Of a DNA stretch of 64,000 bases, positions 57,574 to 64,000 are shown one piece after another. The notes under the pieces were generated by a model. The model was not told the DNA's origin, did not search any database, and was given only the letters and a program-made list of their open reading frames with translations. Source of the DNA: Shumkonia mesophila (GTDB lineage Bacteria > Pseudomonadota > Alphaproteobacteria > Rhodospirillales > Shumkoniaceae); contig NZ_JAOTID010000004.1 in the NCBI RefSeq assembly GCF_026163695.1, positions 124,001-188,000 on the forward strand. The letters are read 5' to 3'. The number at the start of each line of letters is the position of its first letter. Position 1 is the stretch's first letter. The position numbers and the translations under genes were made by a program.

Positions 57574-58824
57574 ATGAGCAAGGTCGAATTCCGCGAAATC
57601 GAAGGCCGCAGCGGCGAGTACTACACGCTGCTGGGCGGTCTCGCCGTTCTCGCCGTCCTCGGTCTCGGCGCCGCCGCCTATACCGACCATGTCGGCCATG
57701 TCGTCACCGGCATGAGCAACCAGATCCCGTGGGCGGTGCCGCACGTCTTCGCCATCTTCCTGATCGTCGCCGCCTCCGGCGCCCTCAACGTGGCCTCGAT
57801 CGGCACCGTCTTCGGTAAGCTTCTGTATAAGCCGCTGGCCCGCCTGTCCGGGCTCCTGGCCTTCGCGCTGATGGCCGGCGGCCTGTCGATCCTGGTCCTC
57901 GACCTCGGCCGGCCCGACCGCCTGGTCATTTCGATGACCCACTTCAACTTCAAGTCCATCTTCGTGTGGAACATCAATTTCTACATGGGCTTCTTCGCCA
58001 TCGTCGCCGCCTATCTGTGGACTGCCATGGACTGGCGCCTGGCCGGAGTGTCCAAATCGGTGGGCATCCTCGCCTTCCTGTGGCGACTGGCGCTGACTTC
58101 GTGCACCGGCTGGGTGTTCGGCTTCATCGTCGCCCGCCAGGGCTGGGATGCCGCGGTGATGGCGCCCATGTTCATCGTCTATTCGTTTGCCTATGGGCTG
58201 GCCATCTTCCTTCTGGTGCTGATGGCCGCCTACGGCTGGACGCAGCGGCCGCTGGGCGACGCCATCATCCGGCGGCTCAAGAACCTGCTGGGCGTCTTCG
58301 TCGCCGGCTCGCTCTATTTCACGGTGGTCCAGCAGCTCACCAACATGTACGCCACCGAGCACCATGGCATCGTGCGCTTCATCCTCTTGGATGGCGGCAT
58401 CTTCACGGTCCTCTTCTGGGTCGGCCAGGTGCTGATCGGCGGCGTCCTGCCGATGATCCTGGTGTGGTACCCCAAGACCGCCAATTCCAGGCAGGCGGCC
58501 GGGCTGGCTTCGCTGCTGGTCATCCTGGGCGGATTGGCCCAGATGTTCGTCACCATCATCGGCGGCCTTGCCTATCCGCAGATCCTGTTCCCCGGCATGG
58601 AGGTTTCCAGCAGCTTCTTCGACGGCATCGTCAACGGCTATGCGCCGAGCGCGCCCGAGGTCATTCTCGGCATTGGCGGCATCGCCATCGCCCTTCTGAT
58701 GGTGACCATCGCCGTCAAGTTCCTGCGCTTCCTGCCCGAAAGCCTGGGCGACGCCGTGGCCGACCCGCACCATCGGCCGGCCGAGGCCTCGGCGAAGGTG
58801 GCGGGAGCCGCCGAAGCCGCGTAA
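57574..58824 (+). CDS. dsrP: DsrP, NrfD-like integral membrane protein
   Basis: This 416-residue protein has about ten membrane helices and NrfD/PsrC-family features (LDLGRPDRLVISMTHFNFKSIF, NINFYMGFFAIV). It binds quinone and completes the DsrJOP module of the transmembrane complex. It is the last gene before a palindromic repeat that separates it from dsrN. Confidence 0.94.
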   Translation: MSKVEFREIEGRSGEYYTLLGGLAVLAVLGLGAAAYTDHVGHVVTGMSNQIPWAVPHVFAIFLIVAASGALNVASIGTVFGKLLYKPLARLSGLLAFALMAGGLSILVLDLGRPDRLVISMTHFNFKSIFVWNINFYMGFFAIVAAYLWTAMDWRLAGVSKSVGILAFLWRLALTSCTGWVFGFIVARQGWDAAVMAPMFIVYSFAYGLAIFLLVLMAAYGWTQRPLGDAIIRRLKNLLGVFVAGSLYFTVVQQLTNMYATEHHGIVRFILLDGGIFTVLFWVGQVLIGGVLPMILVWYPKTANSRQAAGLASLLVILGGLAQMFVTIIGGLAYPQILFPGMEVSSSFFDGIVNGYAPSAPEVILGIGGIAIALLMVTIAVKFLRFLPESLGDAVADPHHRPAEASAKVAGAAEAA

Positions 58825-58847
58825 TATCCGTTTCGACGGCAGTTCCT

Positions 58848-58914
58848 CTTATTTCGGGGACACCATACTTAATTCGGGCCACTCACGAATTAAGTATGGT
58901 GTCCCCGAAATAAG
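58848..58914. repeat. Perfect 29-bp inverted repeat between dsrP and dsrN
   Basis: The arms at 58848-58876 and 58886-58914 are perfect complements around a nine-base loop. The core is GGGGACACCATACTTAATT. After the right arm, the motif CGAAATAAGTCC is repeated once more. This core is, as I recall, common near transposase-associated REP-like elements in many proteobacteria. No transposase is here. It may be a non-autonomous mobile repeat and would form a very stable stem in the dsr transcript. Confidence 0.85.
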
Positions 58915-58948
58915 TCCCGAAATAAGTCCCAATGGCGCGGGACGGTGC

Positions 58949-60337
58949 ATGGCCCACATCCTGATATCGGCGACCCACAAGTCGTCGGGCAAGACGACCA
59001 TCGCGCTGGGGCTGTGCGCCGCGCTGAAAAGGCGCGGCCTGGCCGTGCAGCCGTTCAAGAAGGGGCCCGACTATATCGACCCCATGTGGCTCGCCGCCGC
59101 CGCCGGTGGGCCCTGTCACAACCTCGACTTCAACACCATGCCGCCGGAAGAGATCCGGGAAACCTTCGCCCGCCACGCTGCCGGCGCCGACATCGCCGTC
59201 ATCGAGGGCAACAACGGCCTCTATGACGGGACCGACCTCGAAGGCTCCAACAGCAACGCCGCCCTGGCCAAGCTGCTGGAAGCGCCGGTGGTGCTGGTCA
59301 TCGATTGCGCCGGCATGGCGCGCGGCGTCGCGCCCCTGCTCATGGGCTACGTCGCCTTCGACCCCAGGGTGACGTTCGCCGGCGTGGTGCTGAACAACGT
59401 CGCCAACCCCCGCCACGAATCGAAGCTCAGGGCCGCCATCGAGCGCTACACCGACGTTCGCGTCTTGGGCGCCGTTCCTCGCGCCGCCGACCTTTCCATC
59501 GCCGAGCGCCATCTCGGGCTGGTGCCGACGGTGGAATCCGGGGTGGCGGCGGCCAAGCTGGCGGCGGCGGCCGATGCCGTCGAGAAGGCCATCGACCTCG
59601 ACGCCCTCCTCGAACTGGCCGGCCAGGCGCCGGCAATCGCCGCCCCGGCGGCCGTTGCGCCGGGGCCACGCCCGGCCGGCGTCACCATCGCGGTGGCCCG
59701 CGATTCGGCCTTCGGGTTCTATTACGCCTCCGACCTCGACGCGCTCAGGGCAGCCGGCGCCGAGGTGGTCTTCTTCGACACCCTCAGGGACCAGGTGCTT
59801 CCCCCCGCCGACGGCCTTGTCATCGGCGGCGGCTTTCCCGAAACCCACCTGGCGGCGCTTGAAGCCAACGCCGCCCTTCAGGAAAGCATCCGCGAAGCCA
59901 TCGAGGGCGGCCTGCCCGCCTATGCCGAATGCGGGGGCCTGATGTACCTGGCCCGCCGTATCGCCTGGCGCGGCGAGAGCGCCCGCATGGTCGGCGTCAT
60001 CCCGGCCGACGTCATGGTGCACGAAAAGCCGCGCGGCCACGGCTATGTCCGGCTGCGCGAAACCGCCGCCGCGCCGTGGCCACGGGAAGGCTCGGCATCG
60101 GTTCCAGTGGAAATCCCCGCCCACGAGTTCCATTATTCAGACCTGGGCCCCCTGGAAGGCGAGGCCGTCTTTGCCTACGATGTGCTGCGCGGCCATGGCA
60201 TCGACGGCAACCATGACGGCCTGGTGGTGAAGAACCTGCTGGCCGGGTATGCCCACCTCCGCCATACGGCGGGCAACCCCTGGACCCGCCGGTTCGTCGA
60301 TTTCGTGCGATCCTGTAAGGCGGGAAACCGGTATTAG
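58949..60337 (+). CDS. dsrN: DsrN, siroheme amidase of the CobB/CbiA family
   Basis: This 462-residue protein has an N-terminal ATPase P-loop (SATHKSSGKTTIALGL) and KKGPDYIDPMW, characteristic of cobyrinic acid a,c-diamide synthases. A C-terminal class-I glutamine-amidotransferase-like half has the nucleophile Cys in AYAECGGLMYL and His in EIPAHEFHYS. In dsr clusters it is thought to amidate siroheme for DsrAB. Separation from dsrP by the palindrome may lower its expression. Confidence 0.9.
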   Translation: MAHILISATHKSSGKTTIALGLCAALKRRGLAVQPFKKGPDYIDPMWLAAAAGGPCHNLDFNTMPPEEIRETFARHAAGADIAVIEGNNGLYDGTDLEGSNSNAALAKLLEAPVVLVIDCAGMARGVAPLLMGYVAFDPRVTFAGVVLNNVANPRHESKLRAAIERYTDVRVLGAVPRAADLSIAERHLGLVPTVESGVAAAKLAAAADAVEKAIDLDALLELAGQAPAIAAPAAVAPGPRPAGVTIAVARDSAFGFYYASDLDALRAAGAEVVFFDTLRDQVLPPADGLVIGGGFPETHLAALEANAALQESIREAIEGGLPAYAECGGLMYLARRIAWRGESARMVGVIPADVMVHEKPRGHGYVRLRETAAAPWPREGSASVPVEIPAHEFHYSDLGPLEGEAVFAYDVLRGHGIDGNHDGLVVKNLLAGYAHLRHTAGNPWTRRFVDFVRSCKAGNRY

Positions 60338-60352
60338 GATAGAGAAAGACCG

Positions 60353-61135
60353 ATGAAGGCAATCCATCCGGTGTACATCGTGGGCGCCGGCCCCGGGGAC
60401 CCCGACCTGCTGACGGTCAAGGCGGCCCGCCTGCTCAAGGAAGCCGACGTGGTCGTCTTCGACCGGCTGATTTCCGACGACATCATGGCCCTCGTCCCGC
60501 CGGGAACCACCCGCATCTATGCCGGCAAGACCGCCCATAACCACCACATGCGCCAGGAGGAGATCAACGAGCTTCTGGTCAAGCTGGCGACCGCCGGGCG
60601 AACCGTTGTGCGCCTCAAGGGCGGCGATCCGTTCACGTTCGCGCGCGGCGGCGAAGAGGCGCTGCACCTGGCGAAAAACGGCATCCCCTTCGAGATCGTC
60701 CCCGGCATCACGGCGGCCACCAGTTGCTCGGCCTATGCCGGCATTCCGCTAACCCACCGCGGCAAGTCCCTGGGTGTGCGCTTCGTCACCGGCCATTGCC
60801 AGGGCCCCGACGAGGCCCTCGATCTCAACTGGAAGAGCCTCGCCGATCCCGACACCACGCTGGTCGTCTACATGGGTCTCGCGAACTTGGACACCATCAG
60901 CGCCAGGCTGATCGAGGCCGGGCTGTCGCCGGCCACCCCGGCCGCCGCCATCCAGAGCGGCACCACCGCGTCGCAACGCACCGTCCTGACCACGCTGGCC
61001 GACCTGCCGGCGCGGGCCCGCCAGGAAGGATTGAAGCCACCGACCCTGATGGTCATCGGCCCGGTGGCCGAGCTGGCGCGCGAACTGGACTGGTTCCGTC
61101 CGGCGGCGATGGCCGAGCGCGAGGCCCATGGCTGA
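60353..61135 (+). CDS. cobA: Uroporphyrinogen-III C-methyltransferase
   Basis: This 260-residue SUMT protein has YIVGAGPGDPDLLTVKAARLL at the N-terminus, VVRLKGGDPFTFARGGEEA and GITAATSCSAYAGIPLTHR. It methylates uroporphyrinogen III twice with SAM to precorrin-2, the first step to siroheme and cobalamin. It is a stand-alone methyltransferase, with no CysG dehydrogenase/chelatase half. It follows dsrN by 15 bp and overlaps the chelatase gene by 8 bp, so it probably serves siroheme for DsrAB. Confidence 0.94.
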   Translation: MKAIHPVYIVGAGPGDPDLLTVKAARLLKEADVVVFDRLISDDIMALVPPGTTRIYAGKTAHNHHMRQEEINELLVKLATAGRTVVRLKGGDPFTFARGGEEALHLAKNGIPFEIVPGITAATSCSAYAGIPLTHRGKSLGVRFVTGHCQGPDEALDLNWKSLADPDTTLVVYMGLANLDTISARLIEAGLSPATPAAAIQSGTTASQRTVLTTLADLPARARQEGLKPPTLMVIGPVAELARELDWFRPAAMAEREAHG

Positions 61136-61931
61136 ACCGACCTGGCCCCAGGCGGCGCTCCTGCTGGCCGGCCACGGCTTGGCGGCGCGACCGGAGGGGG
61201 CGCTTTCCACGCTGCGTCACGCCGAAGCCTTAAGGGCCCGGGGATTGTTCGCCGACGTGCGGGCCGGCTTCCTGCGCCAGGAACCCGAACTGGCGGCGAC
61301 GCTGGCCGAATTGACCCAGCCCCGCGTCTACGTGGTGCCGATGCTGGCCAGCAAGGGCTACATCGCCGACGTCGTCATGGCCAGGCGGCTGAACCTGGAA
61401 GGCCCCGTCACTTGGCGGCCTGCGGCGGGCGGCGGGCAGGAGCTTTGCTTCTGCGAGCCGGTCGGCGCCCATCCCCGCATTCCCGCGCTCTTGGGCGAGC
61501 GCGTCGCCGCCCTCTGCCGGCGCCAAAAGCTGGCGCCCGCCGCCACCGAGGTCATCCTGGTCGGCCACGGCACGCCGCGCCATCCCAGTTCCTCCGAACG
61601 CACCCGCGAGGTCGCTGACATGATCGCGAAAACCGGGATCGCCGCCCGGGTCCGCGCCATGTTCCTGGATGAAGAGCCGCGCATCGATGGCTGGAAGGAA
61701 CAGAGCCAAGCCGGCAACGTCATCGTCGCGCCCTTCCTCATCGCCAACTGGTATCACGGCTCGCAGGATCTGCCCGGCCGCCTCGGGCTCCTCACGCAGG
61801 CCGGCGAGGCGGCCCCGAGCCTGATCGACGGACGGCGGCTGTGGTATATGAGCCCGCTCGGAGAGGAACCGGAGATCGCCGATCTCGCGCTGGCCATGGT
61901 CGAGAAATTCGACGCCGAACGGGCGATGTAG
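61128..61931 (+). CDS. CbiX/SirB-type sirohydrochlorin chelatase
   Basis: This 267-residue protein is made of two chelatase-like halves, each with a metal-binding histidine motif: LLLAGHGLAARP and ILVGHGTPRHP. APFLIANWYHGSQD also fits the family. Long CbiX/SirB proteins insert Co or Fe into sirohydrochlorin; given the dsr context, iron for siroheme is likely. The NAD-dependent precorrin-2 dehydrogenase that must act before it is not in this window. It ends the dsr transcript as far as can be seen. Confidence 0.85.
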   Translation: MAEPTWPQAALLLAGHGLAARPEGALSTLRHAEALRARGLFADVRAGFLRQEPELAATLAELTQPRVYVVPMLASKGYIADVVMARRLNLEGPVTWRPAAGGGQELCFCEPVGAHPRIPALLGERVAALCRRQKLAPAATEVILVGHGTPRHPSSSERTREVADMIAKTGIAARVRAMFLDEEPRIDGWKEQSQAGNVIVAPFLIANWYHGSQDLPGRLGLLTQAGEAAPSLIDGRRLWYMSPLGEEPEIADLALAMVEKFDAERAM

Positions 61932-62015
61932 CGCGGCCTTTCCGTCGGGGATACCTTTCTGATCATTCCGGACGCTAAGGTTCGCTTTTCCTGGCGGTCG
62001 AGCCGTTTCCTTTTC

Positions 62016-62093
62016 CGTCATTCCCGCGCACGCGGGAATCCAGGGCAACCGCTCCGTCACTCGCCCTGGACCCCCGCGTTCGCGGGGGTGACG
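62016..62093. repeat. Paired palindromic intergenic repeat
   Basis: Two imperfect inverted units, CGTCATTCCCGCG(CAC)GCGGG... and ...CCCCGCG(TT)CGCGGGGGTGACG, face each other around 16 bases (arms about 62016-62046 and 62063-62093). Each unit is itself a small palindrome. Units like these are dispersed in many alphaproteobacterial genomes. The pair lies between the convergent chelatase and coiled-coil genes and may also end transcription from both sides. Confidence 0.75.
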
Positions 62094-62160
62094 ATGAAGA
62101 ATGATCCCGCCTGAGCGGAAAACTCCCCAGCGTCCGAAATGACGAAAGAGGGCGGCTCTC

Positions 62161-64000
62161 CTACATCTCGCGATCGAGCGCGCGGCTCAGCAGCATGTAG
62201 AGCTTGCCCATGTCGGAGGCCAGGAAGGTGGTGGAAAGCACGCCCTGGTGGTCGGCCTTCTTGGCGTCCTGCAACAGGGCCTCGAACTGGGTCAGGTAGC
62301 GCCCGACGTAGTTCCGGAACTCGCCGTCCCGGCGGTGCATCTCGCGGATCTCCGCCAGCTTCGCCTTCTCGCGGTAGCCCAGCAGCTTGTGAACGAAGAT
62401 GCCCTTCTCGCCCTTGTTGAAGCGGCGCCAATCCTCGTCGGTGATGGGCGTCTCCATCAGCCGGCTCATGTCCACGGCGATGGATTGCAGGCGTTCGGAA
62501 ATGAAGGTGGCGCGCCTGAGGAAGTCGTCCACCGCCATCTGGCCGGCCCGCGCCCGCAGCGCGTCGGTAATTTCGCGGGCCTCCTGCGAGGCCGCCTGCA
62601 GTTCGGTAGTCTGGCGGTCGATGGCCCGCGTCAGCTCGCGCGCCTGTTCGGCCACCGCGGTGGAGGTCCGCCCGAGATCCTCGGAGCGGTCCTTCAAGGT
62701 GCGGTCCCAGGCGCCCACCTTGGTGAGCGCCAGTTCCGACACGCTGGAAATCTGCTTGGTGCGCTGGGCCAGCGCCTCGCCCAGGGCCTGCATGCCCCGT
62801 TCGGCCTTCTCGTAGACGGTGCTCAGCGATTGCAGGCGCCGGGTCAGGGCCTCGGTGGCGGCCTCGGTCTTGGCGGCGATATCCTGGGTGCGCGCGCCGA
62901 GATCGATCGACTGCCCGCCGATGACGTCGCCGATGCGGGTCAGCTTGGCCGACGCGCCATCGGCGGCGGCCGAGGCGTCGTCCGCCCGCCGGGTAAGGGC
63001 CTCGCCGACGCCGTTGAGGCGCGACACCGCCTCGTCGGCCCGGCGGGCCACCGTGTCGGCGGTGGTCGCGATCTCGGTCGTCGAACGTCCGATCTCCTCG
63101 CGGGTGGCCAGCGACTCCCGGCCCAGGGCATGGAGCCGTTCGCGTAACCGTTCGCTGGCGTCCAGCAGTTGGGTGACCGTGCGGCCGGAAATGTCTTCCA
63201 TGTCGGCGGTCCGCTGGCGGAGCGCGCCGCTGACCTCCTCGACCTGCCCCGCCGCCTTTTCTGAGGCCGTCGCCAGGTCGTTCGAATGCTGACGCAGCGC
63301 GTTGGTGACCAGCGCCATCAGCTTGGCCGCGCGGTCCACCGCGTGGGCGACCTCGTGCGACTGCTCGTGCAGGCCCTCGGTCAAGTGCCCGACCCTGTCC
63401 AGGGCCTCGCCCGAGGCGCTGGCGAGGCCGTTCGCCTCGCCGCGCAGCGCATCGCCGAAGGCGTGCACGTGCTGGGAGGCTTCCTCGTAGGCGGCGGTCA
63501 GTTCGGTCGAGCGCTGGCGCAGCATGTCGCCGATTTCGCGCAACCGCGACGAGGAACGCTCCAACGTGCCGTCCAGGGCCTCGGTGTGGCGGCCCAGGGC
63601 ACCGGCCACGTCCTCCAGCTTCCCAGCCGCCCGGTCGGACGCCTCGGCCGCCGTCCTCGCCTGCTCCTGGACAAGATCGCCGACCGCCTTGAGACGGCTT
63701 TCGATGGCGGTCGCGCTCTCGGTGACGTCGCGCTGCCCGTCGCGCAAGCTGCCGGTCACGTCTTGAACCCGGGTCACGGCATCCTGGGACACCGCAGTCA
63801 GATCGCGCGAACGGTCGCGCAGCAGGTCGCCGGTCTCGCCCAACTGGCGGACCGCTTCGTCGGCCGCCCGGGCCAGCACGCCGGCCCGGTGCTCGATGGC
63901 GTCGCCGACGATCGCGATGCGATCGACCGCCTGATCGGAAGTCGCGGACAGGTCCTCGGCCTGGCGCGACAGCGCGTCGTTGACCAGCGACACCAGCTTG
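62161..64000 (-). CDS. Long coiled-coil protein, C-terminal part (cut by window edge)
   Basis: The minus-strand frame is open from the right edge to a stop at 62161, showing the last 612 residues. Residues up to about 470 are degenerate coiled-coil repeats of roughly 30-40 residues (LRQRSTELTAAYEEAS, LRQHSNDLATASEKAA, LRQRTADMEDISGR). The C-terminal 130 residues form a different, conserved-looking domain (FLRRATFISERLQSIAVDMSR, then DEDWRRFNKGEKGIF and FLASDMGKLYMLL). No kinase or chemoreceptor tip is seen. Such proteins in alphaproteobacteria may organise cell poles or the envelope, but I do not recognise this one. Start lies outside the window. Confidence 0.8.
   Translation of the reverse strand, partial: KLVSLVNDALSRQAEDLSATSDQAVDRIAIVGDAIEHRAGVLARAADEAVRQLGETGDLLRDRSRDLTAVSQDAVTRVQDVTGSLRDGQRDVTESATAIESRLKAVGDLVQEQARTAAEASDRAAGKLEDVAGALGRHTEALDGTLERSSSRLREIGDMLRQRSTELTAAYEEASQHVHAFGDALRGEANGLASASGEALDRVGHLTEGLHEQSHEVAHAVDRAAKLMALVTNALRQHSNDLATASEKAAGQVEEVSGALRQRTADMEDISGRTVTQLLDASERLRERLHALGRESLATREEIGRSTTEIATTADTVARRADEAVSRLNGVGEALTRRADDASAAADGASAKLTRIGDVIGGQSIDLGARTQDIAAKTEAATEALTRRLQSLSTVYEKAERGMQALGEALAQRTKQISSVSELALTKVGAWDRTLKDRSEDLGRTSTAVAEQARELTRAIDRQTTELQAASQEAREITDALRARAGQMAVDDFLRRATFISERLQSIAVDMSRLMETPITDEDWRRFNKGEKGIFVHKLLGYREKAKLAEIREMHRRDGEFRNYVGRYLTQFEALLQDAKKADHQGVLSTTFLASDMGKLYMLLSRALDREM

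Noticed and set aside
48087-58824. Reductive (sulfate-reducer) dsr operon
   Set aside because: dsrEFH and dsrL are present, and dsrD is absent.

Overview
The window is high-GC DNA from an alphaproteobacterium, most likely a member of the Rhodospirillales. The basis is the GC-rich codon use, the complete reverse-type dsr cluster, an Ech-type hydrogenase, a TRAP carboxylate transporter, and the chemotaxis and multi-PAS signalling genes. No 16S rRNA or other taxonomic marker is present, so genus is not claimed.

Layout. (1) 1-659: right edge of an integrated element, with the N-terminal part of a tyrosine integrase (minus strand, running off the left edge) and a tRNA-Thr(UGU) 3' fragment that looks like an attachment site. 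Host sequence resumes to the right. (2) 1151-7205: a tight plus-strand operon of MaoC hydratase, SDR, FkbH-like glyceryl transferase, acyl carrier protein, MBOAT acyltransferase and periplasmic SGNH protein. It resembles the Dlt system with FkbH in place of the adenylating enzyme and is the best candidate here for an undescribed system. (3) 7220-16067: signalling genes on the minus strand (REC-HD-GYP, chemoreceptor, OmpR-type regulator, seven-PAS hybrid kinase). (4) 16126-21708: echABCDEF, a six-subunit membrane-bound [NiFe] hydrogenase, with a clear terminator after echF. (5) 22245-36026: one gene for a 4593-residue repeat adhesin (FecR-type N-terminus, cadherin/VCBS-like modules, four RTX regions, DUF4114 C-terminus).

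(6) 36332-43176: a lipoprotein-like gene, then a minus-strand catabolic set: TRAP transporter dctPQM, an isocitrate-lyase-superfamily C-C lyase, an APH-fold kinase and a divergent enolase paralogue. (7) 43277-47395: a CtpA protease, then hemerythrin, polytopic membrane protein, DUF2249 and a 75-residue protein, which look like a diatomic-gas or nitrogen-oxide response group. (8) 48087-61931: dsrABEFHCMKLJOPN followed by uroporphyrinogen-III methyltransferase and a CbiX-type chelatase. (9) 62161-64000: C-terminal part of a long coiled-coil protein.

How they work together. The dsr cluster with dsrEFH and dsrL is the set used by sulfur oxidisers: persulfide sulfur passes through DsrEFH to DsrC and is oxidised to sulfite by siroheme DsrAB. 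DsrMKJOP links DsrC to the quinone pool and periplasm, and DsrL links the reductase to NAD(P). DsrN, the methyltransferase and the chelatase supply amidated siroheme. Ech would exchange electrons between ferredoxin and protons/H2 while moving ions. The first operon and the giant adhesin both point to elaborate cell-surface chemistry.
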